Part shown: one piece after another, positions 25,050 through 34,024 of the stretch | Position numbering within the stretch: the first letter of the stretch is position 1 | Layout of the letters: every line of letters starts with the position of its first letter | NCBI GenBank assembly: GCA_021776115.1 | Contig: JAJFGN010000028.1 | Span: 124,001 to 188,000 of the forward strand | Direction: 5' to 3' | Origin: Kiloniellaceae bacterium | GTDB lineage: Bacteria; Pseudomonadota; Alphaproteobacteria; Kiloniellales; J153 | DNA length: 64,000 nucleotides | Program-made: the position numbers and the translations under genes | Notes under the pieces: model-generated | The model's input: only the letters and a program-made list of their open reading frames with translations | What the model was told of the DNA's origin: nothing | Database searches by the model: none

Positions 25050-25997
25050 ATGTCCGGTTACATCGTTAAGCGCCTGATCGCCATGGTTCCAGTCCTCTTC
25101 GGGCTTACGGTGATCGTCTTTACGATTATGGCGCTGATTCCCGGCGACCCGGCCTTGGCCATCCTTGGCAGTTACGGTACCGCAGAGAATATTGCCAAGC
25201 TCAACCGCGACTTGGGGCTCGACAAGCCACTCATCCAGCAATACCTGATTTGGCTCGGTAACCTGCTAAGCGGTGACCTCGGCCGTTCCTACACGCTTAA
25301 CCGGCCCGTCTTGGACGAGGTTCTGGAGCGCTTTCACGCCACACTTATTCTGGCCGGCGTGTCGCTGGTGCTGTGCTCGCTGTTCGGACTTCTCGCGGGC
25401 ATCGTATCCGCCGTACGCCAGTTCGGCTGGGCCGACCGCGTTATTACATTTCTAGTCCTGATCGGCATTTCCATGCCGTCGTTCTGGCTGGGGCTGTTGT
25501 TGATATTGGGATTCGCGGTAAACCTAAAATGGCTTCCCGCCAGTGGCATGTACGCCATCTACGGTGGCGGCGATATAGCCGATCTGCTATCGCACTTGCT
25601 GCTGCCCAGCGTGACCTTGGCGGTCGTTGCCACCGGCGTGATCGCGCGCTTGACCCGCGCCAGCATGCTGGAAGTTCTACGCCAAGATTATATCCGCACC
25701 GCGCGTGCCAAGGGGGTGAGCGAGCGCCGGGTCATTTACCGCCATGCGTTCAAGGCCGCACTGGTCAGCGTCATACCGGTGATCGGCATCCAGGCGGGTC
25801 TTGTTCTCGGTGGCGCGGTCTATATCGAAACCGTATTCCAGTGGCCCGGCATCGGGCGCATGCTGGTGAAGGCTATTTCCACCCGCGACATTCTGTTGGT
25901 GCAAGGCGGTGTGCTGGTTGTGGCGGCGAGTTACGTTGTCTTCAATCTGATCGCCGACGTGGTTCAGCATCTCCTGGACCCAAGGCTGAAGTCGTGA
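25050..25997 (+). CDS. DppB-type ABC permease
   Basis: 315 aa with six hydrophobic segments. It starts with the conserved VKRLIAMVPVLFGLTVIVF and has the binding-protein-dependent transport motif RASMLEVLRQDYIRTARAKG. It ends with a GTGA overlap onto the next gene. Confidence 0.92.
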   Translation: MSGYIVKRLIAMVPVLFGLTVIVFTIMALIPGDPALAILGSYGTAENIAKLNRDLGLDKPLIQQYLIWLGNLLSGDLGRSYTLNRPVLDEVLERFHATLILAGVSLVLCSLFGLLAGIVSAVRQFGWADRVITFLVLIGISMPSFWLGLLLILGFAVNLKWLPASGMYAIYGGGDIADLLSHLLLPSVTLAVVATGVIARLTRASMLEVLRQDYIRTARAKGVSERRVIYRHAFKAALVSVIPVIGIQAGLVLGGAVYIETVFQWPGIGRMLVKAISTRDILLVQGGVLVVAASYVVFNLIADVVQHLLDPRLKS

Positions 25998-27883
25998 GCG
26001 CGCGACCGGGAAGTTGGAAGCTTCTGCTCAACAACCGGCTCGCGGCCATCGGGCTCGGCGTGTTGGCCCTAACGTTGTTGTGCGCGCTAGCGGCGCCCAT
26101 TTTGCCTCTGATGCAACCCGATGCCACGGCGCTTGCCGACCGGCTGATGCGGCCGTTCGAAGGCGGGCACGTCCTTGGAACGGATCATCTGGGCCGGGAT
26201 CTGCTCTCGCGTCTGATATGGGGCACGCGCGTCAGCATTGCGGTGGGTGTGTCGGCCACGTTAATCGCCGCCGTGTTCGGTTCCGCCATTGGGCTCATCG
26301 CCGGATATGCCGGGGGCCGGACCGATAACTGGCTGATGCGCGGCATCGATATGCTGATGGCGTTCCCGTATATCTTGTTGGCGCTGGCCATCGTCGCCGT
26401 GTTGGGGCCGGGATTACTCAATGCGCTTTACGCCATCGCCCTGGTCAACATCCCGTTCTTCGCCCGCAACATCCGCGGCGTAACTCTGGGCCTGAGCCGG
26501 AGAGATTTCATTGATGCGGCACGCCTGTCGGGTAAGGGACATGTGCGCATTCTGCTCACGGAAGTGCTGCCCAATGTTCTGCCTATCATCGTCATCACCA
26601 TGTCCACGACGGTGGGCTGGATGATTTTGGAAACGGCGGGCTTGAGCTTCCTGGGCCTTGGCGCGCAGCCGCCACAGGCGGACCTAGGTTCCATGCTCGG
26701 CGAAGGCCGCAAGCTGCTGTTCAACGCACCGCATGTTTCGCTCGTTCCTGGACTGATGATCTTCATCCTGGTGATGAGCATCAACCTGTTGGGCGACGGT
26801 GTTCGCGATATCCTCGATCCACGTTTGAAATCCGGTGTCCTGAGCCGCCCGGCGGCCAGCACCAAAGTCGAACGCCAAGACACCTCGCCACTAACACCCG
26901 GCCCGGCCGGAACCGCGTTGGATGTGCGCGACCTGGCCACCGAATTCCGTCTTGGACCCGAGGTCTACAAGGCCGTCGGCGGGGTGAGCTTCCAATTAAA
27001 CGAACGAGAGTGTCTGGGCCTGGTGGGCGAGTCCGGCTCGGGCAAGTCCGTGACCGCGCTATCTTTGCTGGGCTTGGCGCCGACACCGCCCGGCACCATA
27101 ACCGGCGGCCGCGTGATCTATGACGGCCGCGACTTGCTTGAAGCGAATTTGGGCGAGTTGCGCCACCTGCGCGGCAATCGCATCGCCTATATTTTCCAGG
27201 ATCCGCTGAGCACGCTCCACCCCCTGTTCTCGGTCGGCGATCAGATCGCGGAAGCCGTCCGCGCTCACCATCCCGTATCGTACCGAGAGGCCTGGGCCAA
27301 GGCGGTGCGGCTGCTCGACATGGTACGGATCCCGAACGCCGAGAACCGGGCCCGCGCCTATCCTCACCAGCTTTCGGGCGGCATGCGCCAGCGCGTCGGC
27401 ATCGCCATGGCGTTGGCCAACGACGCCGACATTCTCATCGCGGATGAGCCGACCACGGCGCTGGACGTGACGGTTCAGGCGGAGGTTCTCAAGCTGCTCA
27501 ATCACCTGCGCGCCGACAAACAAGCCGCGCTGCTGTTCATCACCCATGATTTCGGCGTGGTATCAGAACTGTGTGACCGCGTCGCGGTCATGTATGCCGG
27601 ACGCATCGTTGAGATGGGCACAACAAGGGAGGTGCTCGAAAGCCCCGCGCATCCATATACGAGAAAACTGATCGCCTGCGTGCCGGTATTGGGCCAGCCC
27701 GACCGGCGCCTGGACACCATCGAAGGCTTGCCGCCGACTATGAACCGTCTACCCGCCGGTTGCGCCTTCGCGCCCCGATGCCCGCATGTTGCCGATAGCT
27801 GTACCAAGGGCGACATGCGCCTTGAAGACATGGGCGGCGGCCACTTAGTGCGGTGCATCCGAACCCAAGAGGTGGCGGCATGA
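25994..27883 (+). CDS. DppC-DppD fusion: ABC permease plus ATP-binding protein
   Basis: 629 aa from a GTG at 25994 overlapping the DppB stop. Residues ~1-280 are a DppC permease ([16 protein letters not shown] ... [16 protein letters not shown] ... [19 protein letters not shown]). After a ~35-residue Pro/Ser/Thr-rich linker comes a DppD-type ATPase with Walker A GESGSGKS, signature LSGGMRQRV, Walker [13 protein letters not shown] and the C-terminal oligopeptide_HPY cysteine region ([11 protein letters not shown]). There is no stop or frameshift between the halves, so this is a true fusion. Confidence 0.92.
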   Translation: MSARPGSWKLLLNNRLAAIGLGVLALTLLCALAAPILPLMQPDATALADRLMRPFEGGHVLGTDHLGRDLLSRLIWGTRVSIAVGVSATLIAAVFGSAIGLIAGYAGGRTDNWLMRGIDMLMAFPYILLALAIVAVLGPGLLNALYAIALVNIPFFARNIRGVTLGLSRRDFIDAARLSGKGHVRILLTEVLPNVLPIIVITMSTTVGWMILETAGLSFLGLGAQPPQADLGSMLGEGRKLLFNAPHVSLVPGLMIFILVMSINLLGDGVRDILDPRLKSGVLSRPAASTKVERQDTSPLTPGPAGTALDVRDLATEFRLGPEVYKAVGGVSFQLNERECLGLVGESGSGKSVTALSLLGLAPTPPGTITGGRVIYDGRDLLEANLGELRHLRGNRIAYIFQDPLSTLHPLFSVGDQIAEAVRAHHPVSYREAWAKAVRLLDMVRIPNAENRARAYPHQLSGGMRQRVGIAMALANDADILIADEPTTALDVTVQAEVLKLLNHLRADKQAALLFITHDFGVVSELCDRVAVMYAGRIVEMGTTREVLESPAHPYTRKLIACVPVLGQPDRRLDTIEGLPPTMNRLPAGCAFAPRCPHVADSCTKGDMRLEDMGGGHLVRCIRTQEVAA

Positions 27884-28887
27884 GCCCGCCCCTGCTTCGC
27901 GTCAACGATCTGGTTCGCACCTTCGGTGGCGGGCGCCCGTGGTTTGGTCTTGGCCGCCCCAAGCCCGCCGTACATGCGGTGCGGGGCGTGAATTTCGAGC
28001 TAGGTGCGGGCGAAACGCTGGGCATCGTGGGTGAGTCCGGGTGCGGCAAGTCCACCCTGGCGCGGATGTTATCTGGGTTAGACATCCCGACCTCGGGCAC
28101 GATCGAGCTGGAAGGCGGCGACGTTACCGATTTGGCCCGCCGCGATATCCGCAAGCTGGCGCGGTCCATCCAGTATGTGTTCCAGGACCCGGTCGGTGCC
28201 CTCAACCCGCGAAAGACGATCCGCACTATTTTGGAAACACCCATGGTGCTGTTGCTTGGATACAGCAAGGATCAATGCGCAGAAGCCATTACCGAACTGA
28301 TGGAAGCGGTGAACCTGCACCCGGAATTCCTGGAGCGCTACCCGCATGAATTTTCCGGCGGCCAGGCGCAGCGGATCGGCACCGCGCGAGCCTTGGCCAC
28401 CCGCGCCCGGATTCTAATTTTGGACGAGCCGGTCTCCGCCTTGGATGTATCCGTCCAGGCGCAGGTTCTGAATCTGCTTGAAAACCTGAAATCCCGCTTC
28501 GGCCTGACCTATGTATTTATCAGCCACGATCTCTCCGTGGTGGAAGGGGTCAGCGACCGGGTCGCCGTCATGTACTTCGGCCGGATCGTTGAAATCGGCA
28601 ATGCACGGACACTGTTCAAGACGCCGCGTCATCCCTACACCCGTCTCTTGTTGGATTCCGCGCCGGTGCCCGGCAAACGGACCTTGGATGTTTCCGAGGA
28701 AACATCAGAACTGCCTGATCCCCTCGCCCCGCCGCCGGGTTGTGCCTTCGCGCCCCGTTGCCCGCACGCCCGGCCCGAATGCCTGTGCGAGGAACCTGCC
28801 CTCCTGCCCTCAACCGAAGTCGGGCATCAGGCCGCATGTCATTTCCCGTTGACGGCAGCAGATACATCGGGAGATGAAAGGCGATGA
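27880..28887 (+). CDS. DppF-type ABC ATP-binding protein
   Basis: 335 aa. Walker [10 protein letters not shown], signature FSGGQAQRIGTARAL, Walker B ILILDEPVSALD and the C-terminal [11 protein letters not shown] cysteine motif. ATG 27880 overlaps the previous stop (ATGA); nine upstream codons are excluded. It completes the importer as partner of the fused DppD domain. Confidence 0.92.
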   Translation: MSPPLLRVNDLVRTFGGGRPWFGLGRPKPAVHAVRGVNFELGAGETLGIVGESGCGKSTLARMLSGLDIPTSGTIELEGGDVTDLARRDIRKLARSIQYVFQDPVGALNPRKTIRTILETPMVLLLGYSKDQCAEAITELMEAVNLHPEFLERYPHEFSGGQAQRIGTARALATRARILILDEPVSALDVSVQAQVLNLLENLKSRFGLTYVFISHDLSVVEGVSDRVAVMYFGRIVEIGNARTLFKTPRHPYTRLLLDSAPVPGKRTLDVSEETSELPDPLAPPPGCAFAPRCPHARPECLCEEPALLPSTEVGHQAACHFPLTAADTSGDERR

Positions 28888-29657
28888 ATATCCAGCCCGC
28901 GCCCGCCCCGCGCCAACCGAAGCGCCCGGATGAGATATGCGAGCGCATCAAGGATTGGATCGTCGAGCGCAGTCTTCAACCCGGCGACCGCCTGCCGCAG
29001 GAACGCGAACTAATCGACTTGTTCAAGGCCTCCAAAAGTACGGTGCGCGAGGCCATGCGGGTGTTACAGACCCAGGGGTTAATCACAACGCGCACCGGCC
29101 CGGGGGGCGGAGCGTTCATCGCCGCCCTCAATGCCACGCGGGCGATGGGACTGCTCAGCAATCACTTCTTTTTCAAGCAACCCACACTGCATAACATCTA
29201 TACCCTGCGCAAAGTGCTGGAACCGGAGTTGGCCGCCAGCTTGGCCGGCCGATTGAAACCGGAAGATATCGAACGCCTGCACGCGACCATCCGCCTTTAC
29301 GACCATCCGGCGGAAAACCTGGGCGAGGAATACGCCCAGCGTCTCGCCGAATTGAATTTCCACAGCGTCCTGGCCGAGGTTTGTCCCAATCCGATTTTGG
29401 GATTCATGTGCGGCTTTTTGCAAAATTTGTTACGCGACCTCGCCATTTGCCGGCGGATCTATGACAAGCCCAACCCTGAACTGCGCGAAACGGGGCTGCA
29501 TTACCAAGTACGCTTGCTCAAGGCCCTGAAAGCGGGAGATGCGAAAGCCGCCCGGGACATCATGTATCAGCATATGTGCGTGGCGCAGGAATACATGGAA
29601 ACCTGCGAAGCGGAATTGACCAGCGGGTTCTTGAAACTCGACACTGGCTCTTCTTGA
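28884..29657 (+). CDS. GntR/FadR-type (FCD) transcriptional regulator
   Basis: 257 aa. N-terminal winged helix (IKDWIVERSLQPGDRLPQER, ... SKSTVREAMRVLQTQGL) and a C-terminal all-helical FCD ligand domain (LRKVLEPELAASLAGRL ... DAKAARDIMYQHM). Coupled to DppF by ATGA. Probably represses the M20/ABC module by binding the paired palindromes at 23287-23329, with the imported solute or its product as inducer (inference). Confidence 0.88.
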   Translation: MNIQPAPAPRQPKRPDEICERIKDWIVERSLQPGDRLPQERELIDLFKASKSTVREAMRVLQTQGLITTRTGPGGGAFIAALNATRAMGLLSNHFFFKQPTLHNIYTLRKVLEPELAASLAGRLKPEDIERLHATIRLYDHPAENLGEEYAQRLAELNFHSVLAEVCPNPILGFMCGFLQNLLRDLAICRRIYDKPNPELRETGLHYQVRLLKALKAGDAKAARDIMYQHMCVAQEYMETCEAELTSGFLKLDTGSS

Positions 29658-29802
29658 GGGATCGTTGGGATGGGTGCTGGTTCTGGCTTGAGCTTTAGAT
29701 GAACCTCTGTTGTGCGAACGATGGCTGAAAACCCATTGGCAAGCGATTAGTCATCCTACACGATATTATCTTACATTAGAAAACGTTGGCCAAAATTGGA
29801 GT

Positions 29803-30037
29803 TGGTTGCGGGGGCACGCAACCATCGGAAATTGCGGTGTTGCTTTGAGCCATAGCATCACGGATTCAGGCAAAGTTTTGGGTGAACTGGGCTCTTTACC
29901 GACAAATTCCAGGACTAGCTAACTGAAACATCATAGCCACAATTCGGCAACCCTATTTTGATTATTAGTTGATATATAACAGTGAGATGAGTATTGATGC
30001 GATACCACGAAGCACGATGATATCTGTCGAACACAGG
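29803..30037 (+). repeat. Dispersed repeat, copy B (left boundary of arsenic island)
   Basis: 235 bp. It opens with the hairpin TGGTTGCG-GGGGCA-CGCAACCA, continues with CGGAAATTGCGGTGT, TTGAGCCATAGCATCAC and TATATAACA, and ends near TGTCGAACACAGG. Copy C (38099-38333) has the same landmarks at identical distances. The first 11 bases equal the reverse complement of the 3' end of initiator tRNA including CCA. It abuts the broken aquaporin gene. The preceding 29658-29802 holds nothing I recognise. Confidence 0.75.
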
Positions 30038-30041
30038 CAAA

Positions 30042-30317
30042 AGCCCAGATCGACACCCCGTCGCCGTCGGACTCTTTATCACCGCCGGCTACTGGTTCAC
30101 GGCCTCGACCTCTTTTGCCAATCCGGCGGTTACCATCGCCCGCGCGCTTACCGATTCCTTCTCCGGCATCGATCCCGCACTCGTTCCTGCCTTCATAGTG
30201 GCGCAATGTCTCGGCGCGCTCCTGGCAACCGGACTATTCGCCTGGCTTCTCCACCCCGCCGGAAAGCAGTTCAATGATGAGGGTGTGCCTGAAATTGAAC
30301 TCAAACTGGCAGAGTAG
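30042..30317 (+). pseudogene. 5'-truncated aquaporin/MIP channel (AqpS-like) remnant
   Basis: An open frame without a start codon encodes the C-terminal third of an MIP channel: HPVAVGLFITAGYWFTASTS, the second NPA motif in SFANPAVTIARAL, then FSGIDPALVPAFIVAQCLGA, ending at TAG 30317. The sequence begins abruptly 5 bp after repeat copy B, so the N-terminal two thirds and promoter are lost. MIP channels next to arsC (as aqpS in Sinorhizobium) export arsenite; this one is dead. Confidence 0.8.
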
Positions 30318-30322
30318 ATAAC

Positions 30323-30751
30323 ATGACCGAGATTACGATCTATCACAATCCGGATTGCGGGACCTCACGGAACGTCTTGGCATTGATCCGAAATAGCGGT
30401 GTTGAACCCACGATCATCGAGTACCTGAATACACCGCCGACCCGCGAGCAATTGGTTTCGCTTATCGAGGGAATGGGGATCGCGCCGCGCGAGCTGCTTC
30501 GCCGAAAGGGAACCCCCTATGAAGACCTCGGACTCGACGATCCGAAATGGACTAACGATCGGTTGATCGATTTCATGATGGAGCATCCTATCCTGATCAA
30601 TCGGCCGATTGTCTTGACGCCGCTGGGCGTCAAGCTCTGCCGGCCGTCCGAAGCGGTCTTGGATATCTTGCCAAATCGGCAGACGGGCGCCTTTGCAAAG
30701 GAGGACGGCACCGCCGTCGTGGATGAGCAAGGTCGTCAAGTTACGGGATGA
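30323..30751 (+). CDS. arsC: Arsenate reductase ArsC (glutaredoxin-dependent type)
   Basis: 142 aa. Active-site C12 in NPDCGTSRNVL and the conserved RPIV (NRPIVLTPLG) Arg motif define the ArsC thioredoxin-fold family that reduces arsenate to arsenite with glutathione/glutaredoxin. ATG 30323 lies 5 bp after the aquaporin remnant, from which it was presumably once co-transcribed. With the upstream part deleted, its present promoter is unclear and may come from the repeat. It converges on aioA, with a shared terminator between them. Confidence 0.92.
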   Translation: MTEITIYHNPDCGTSRNVLALIRNSGVEPTIIEYLNTPPTREQLVSLIEGMGIAPRELLRRKGTPYEDLGLDDPKWTNDRLIDFMMEHPILINRPIVLTPLGVKLCRPSEAVLDILPNRQTGAFAKEDGTAVVDEQGRQVTG

Positions 30752-30798
30752 CGCACCGCTTCCGGTCTCGCAAGAGACTTCTCTTGTTGAAATGAAAA

Positions 30799-30820
30799 GC
30801 GGCGGCCCGAGGGCCGCCGC
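30799..30820. terminator. Bidirectional terminator between arsC and aioA
   Basis: Ten-base inverted arms GCGGCGGCCC/GGGCCGCCGC around a 2-base centre (effective loop CGAG or larger), flanked by AAAA on the left and ATTCTTT on the right. It serves both convergent genes. Confidence 0.8.
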
Positions 30821-30845
30821 ATTCTTTGTGTAGTTGGCCGGATCT

Positions 30846-33311
30846 CTAAGAGTCTTGAGGATATTCGAGATCCTTGAAGCTGATGGTATCCGCATCCGGC
30901 ACGCGTCCGATCCTGCGGATATTCGCCCAGACATTCTTGTAATTGGGGATTCTCAGCTCGTTGACGCCGCGGCTTACGATATTGCCGTGCTGTCCGACAG
31001 GTGCGGCGAAGATCATAAAGCATTGCCCCGATTGGGCCGCCGCGGTGGGGTAGACCATGGCTTGTGTCGAGCCAACATCGTTATAGACCTCAACGAGATC
31101 GCCCCCTTCGAGCCCGAGCTTCTTCATGTCACCGGGGCTCATCTCAATCGGCGGCATCTTGAAACGTTCCCAGACAAACGGCGACCGTTGATCGTAGAAC
31201 GCATTCTGCCAGATCATGTTCTTGCGCCCGCTATTGATCAGGAAGGGGAATTCTTCCTGTTGCGCACCACGGTCGGCTGGATCGAACCCACGCCACTGCG
31301 CGGGGAAGAAGCGCGCTCGGCCGTCTTCGGTGCCGAACTTGCCGTCGGTATAGAGGCGCGGTGTGCCGATGAGCTTGCCGTTCTCATAGCCGACAACAGG
31401 CTCCTGAACGCCATTGGTGCCCATGGCGCGGAGGCGGTCGTAGGTGACGAACTCGCCGCCCTTGGCATTCTTGCGGTAGCCGTCGTTGAAGGCGTCCTCT
31501 TCCGTCTTCCAGTCGAAGCCCTTGAACTTGTCCGCCCAATCGTCATGACCGGCCTTGCGGAAGGACGCCTCGAGCGCATTGGCGAGCCGCGCGGCGATCA
31601 GACAATCCGGCATGGCCTCGCCCGGCGGATCCATGTACTTCTCGGTCAGACGCAGACGCCGCTCTCCGTTCATCGAGGTCAGGTTCATCTCGCCGGTCGT
31701 CGCCGCCGGCAGGACGACGTGGGCCGCCTCGCCGATCTGCGTCGGCAGGATGTCGACATCGACGCTGAACAGACCGCCGCGTCGGATGGCATTGATGATG
31801 GTATCGAGCTGGGCTTCCCGATCGCCGTAAGGAATGGCCGACATCGCCTCCTTGACGATGTTCGTGCGCCGGCGATATTCCCGACGGAACTTGCTCGCAT
31901 TCAGACCCGATTTGAAGGTATCGGTAGCCCAAATAAAGTGAATGCCGCCGCCACCCGAGAGGATTATTTCGTCGAGATAAGGTGCCGGCCGGCCGATGAA
32001 GGCATCCGACGGGCGCACATAGCCTTCCTGGTGACCACCGAGACGGACACAGCCCGTGCCCTTGCGGCCCACGTTCTGTGTAGCAAAGCTCAGATTGGCG
32101 ATCGCCGAATTGGTGCGGTAGTTGTCGTTGCCCCAGATGAGCCCCTTCTCGTAGCACAACATGGTGCGTCGTGCCTTGCCACCGGCCTTGGGTTCGGCGA
32201 TCCAACGCGCGGCCTTCCTAATATCGGCAGCCTTTAGGCCAGTAGCACTGGCGGCCTCGTCAATAGAGGTCTTGTTGGCGGCCAGGGCCGCATCGAAGCC
32301 GCTGGTGTTCCGGCCAATGAAATCCTGGGCATGCCATCCTTGGGCAACCACTTCGGTGAGCAAGGCATTTAGGAGCACCAGATCCGTCCCAGGTTTGATC
32401 GGGAGGTGGAGGACGTTGTCCTTGCCGGCTTCCGCCTCGCAGGCGTTGATACTCACCGTGCGTCGCGGATCGACGAAGACGATCTTCGCCGGCGCGTGCT
32501 CCTCGCCCGGTATCATCGCCTTCTTCTTGTCCATCGAGGTGCCGCGCAGGTTGGGCACCCAATGGGCCAGGAAGTAGTTGGTTTGGGTCTCCAGCGGGTT
32601 GGCGCCGACGCAGAAGATCGTGTCGGCGAGCTCGGCATCCTCGTAGGCATTGTTGAGCTCGCCCATGCCCATGTCCCGGGTCGCGTGGACTTCCGAGTTA
32701 TAGGCCGGACGATTGTGGATCCGGCAATTGCGGATCTTCATGGCCTCGAAGTAGAGCTTACCGGTACCCCAGGTGTTCTCGTATCCGCCGGCGGCGCCAC
32801 CGTGATCGAACATGGTGACCAGCACACCGTCTTCGCCCCATTCCTCGATCACCCGCCGGGTAACGTCGGCGGTCAAGGACAGGGCGTCGTCCCATGAGCT
32901 CGGCAGCATTTGCGAATAGCGCCAGACCATCGGGCTGGTCAGGCGGTCCGTCATGGTGCCCATCTGTCCGGAAAAGCGAGTTTCGGCCATGCGGCCGCCA
33001 CGGACCGAATTGAGCCCCTCGTTCACGACGCAGTCCTTATCGGGCATTACAACCAAGTGGATCGGCTTGCCGTCCTGCTCCACGATGTTGTACATGGCCG
33101 GGTTGTACCATTCGCCCGAGAGCGCGCCCTGCTGTTCGGAGAGATCGACGCCGAAGGCATTTTCGCCGGGAGCCGTGCCGCCTTGTGTGTTGATTGGCCA
33201 GGTGTAGGCCTTGTAGCCACAACCCACGATGCAGAAGTCGCAGGTGACGTTCTTGACGGTGGCGTTCTTCGGCGGAATGGGAAGCTGGTCCGTCGCGCGT
33301 TTGTAGGTCAT
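30846..33311 (-). CDS. aioA: Arsenite oxidase large (molybdopterin) subunit AioA
   Basis: 821 aa. The N-terminus has C24-x2-C27-x3-C31 (VTCDFCIVGCGY), the [3Fe-4S]-binding pattern specific to AioA in the DMSO-reductase family, followed by molybdopterin-domain motifs (GANPLETQTNYF, FVDPRRTVS) and a C-terminal MGD-binding domain (NSGRKNMIWQNAFYDQ). It oxidises arsenite to arsenate in the periplasm and passes electrons to the Rieske subunit; it has no own signal and is co-exported with AioB. ATG 33311 has GAGGGAGG upstream. Electron acceptors could include the nitrate pathway encoded at 55-64 kb. Confidence 0.95.
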   Translation of the reverse strand: MTYKRATDQLPIPPKNATVKNVTCDFCIVGCGYKAYTWPINTQGGTAPGENAFGVDLSEQQGALSGEWYNPAMYNIVEQDGKPIHLVVMPDKDCVVNEGLNSVRGGRMAETRFSGQMGTMTDRLTSPMVWRYSQMLPSSWDDALSLTADVTRRVIEEWGEDGVLVTMFDHGGAAGGYENTWGTGKLYFEAMKIRNCRIHNRPAYNSEVHATRDMGMGELNNAYEDAELADTIFCVGANPLETQTNYFLAHWVPNLRGTSMDKKKAMIPGEEHAPAKIVFVDPRRTVSINACEAEAGKDNVLHLPIKPGTDLVLLNALLTEVVAQGWHAQDFIGRNTSGFDAALAANKTSIDEAASATGLKAADIRKAARWIAEPKAGGKARRTMLCYEKGLIWGNDNYRTNSAIANLSFATQNVGRKGTGCVRLGGHQEGYVRPSDAFIGRPAPYLDEIILSGGGGIHFIWATDTFKSGLNASKFRREYRRRTNIVKEAMSAIPYGDREAQLDTIINAIRRGGLFSVDVDILPTQIGEAAHVVLPAATTGEMNLTSMNGERRLRLTEKYMDPPGEAMPDCLIAARLANALEASFRKAGHDDWADKFKGFDWKTEEDAFNDGYRKNAKGGEFVTYDRLRAMGTNGVQEPVVGYENGKLIGTPRLYTDGKFGTEDGRARFFPAQWRGFDPADRGAQQEEFPFLINSGRKNMIWQNAFYDQRSPFVWERFKMPPIEMSPGDMKKLGLEGGDLVEVYNDVGSTQAMVYPTAAAQSGQCFMIFAAPVGQHGNIVSRGVNELRIPNYKNVWANIRRIGRVPDADTISFKDLEYPQDS

Positions 33312-33322
33312 TTTTTCCTCCC

Positions 33323-33850
33323 TCAGCCCTTTATCACGTTGCTGGTGCGGCCGTAGATCAGCTCATCGACGCCTTCCCCGTGGATGTCGCCCTTGTCGTC
33401 GATCCGCAAGGTGAACATCGGCAGGTTCTGGTTGGAGTGACCCCAGATCTGCTGCCCCTCCATCTCCGCGTCGAAGCGGGAATAGTGGCCGGGGCAATTG
33501 AGCGTTTTGTCGGCGGCGCTATAGGTGAGACCGAAGCCCTTGTGCGGGCACAGTGTGGAATAGGCCACGATGTCGCCATCCGGTCCCACGCCGCCGGGAA
33601 CGCGCTGGCCCAGCTTCAGCAGCACCCCAGGCGAATCGGCATCCGGATATTCGATATCCAGCGGCACGTCGACCTTCAGATCCTTCACGTTCGCCAAGCG
33701 TGTCGACGGATAGTCTACGCGCGCGCGGGATGCGGCCTTGGCTGGTCCCGACGGCGCTACGGTTGTCGCCGCGGCGCCGGCGGCCGCGACGGCACCCCCG
33801 CGCAAAAACTGACGCCGACCGACGTCGACGAGGCGATCACATTTGGGCAT
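33323..33850 (-). CDS. aioB: Arsenite oxidase small Rieske subunit AioB
   Basis: 175 aa with a Tat signal (GRRQFLRGGAVAAAGAA, residues 11-27). Rieske ligands are C101-P-H103 and C119-P-G-H122. The positions that form a disulfide in classical Rieske proteins are Phe (CPHKGF) and Gly (CPGH) here, as reported for alphaproteobacterial AioB such as Rhizobium NT-26. ATG 33850 is preceded by GGGAGGGAG. The Tat signal carries the folded AioAB complex to the periplasm. First gene behind the sigma-54 promoter. Confidence 0.95.
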   Translation of the reverse strand: MPKCDRLVDVGRRQFLRGGAVAAAGAAATTVAPSGPAKAASRARVDYPSTRLANVKDLKVDVPLDIEYPDADSPGVLLKLGQRVPGGVGPDGDIVAYSTLCPHKGFGLTYSAADKTLNCPGHYSRFDAEMEGQQIWGHSNQNLPMFTLRIDDKGDIHGEGVDELIYGRTSNVIKG

Positions 33851-33887
33851 GACTCCCTCCCTGGTTTCTTATCGCTCCCATGCCAAA

Positions 33888-33903
33888 AGCAAAGGGCGTG
33901 CCA
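33888..33903 (-). promoter_or_regulatory. Sigma-54 (-24/-12) promoter of aioBA
   Basis: Minus strand TGGCACGCCCTTTGCT matches the RpoN consensus, with GG and GC separated by exactly 10 bases. The predicted start lies ~12 bp downstream, leaving a ~27-nt leader before aioB. It fits activation by the sigma-54-dependent AioR. Confidence 0.9.
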
Positions 33904-33967
33904 GTTCAGGATTTGCCAGTCATTCCTTTGACTTCAACCGTTTGGAATCGAGCAACGGGGATGGCGC

Positions 33968-34015
33968 GTTCGGGAAATCCGACGGGGCTTCGAGGATAGG
34001 TTCGGAAATCCGAAC
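33968..34015. promoter_or_regulatory. Two inverted repeats, putative AioR upstream activating sites
   Basis: GTTCGGAAATCCGAAC (34000-34015) is a perfect 7-bp-arm inverted repeat; GTTCGGGAAATCCGAC (33968-33983) is an imperfect copy 32 bp away, three helical turns. They lie 65-112 bp upstream of the -24 element, the usual position for enhancer-type sites. Confidence 0.72.
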
Positions 34016-34024
34016 GTCTAGCGA

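Noticed and set aside
25373-25993. N-terminal extension of the DppC-DppD frame inside dppB
   Set aside because: The frame is open upstream but overlaps dppB out of phase, and permease homology begins right after the GTG at 25994.
30834-32237. A 467-codon plus-strand open frame
   Set aside because: Fully antisense to aioA, which has unmistakable motifs; no ribosome site or family resemblance.
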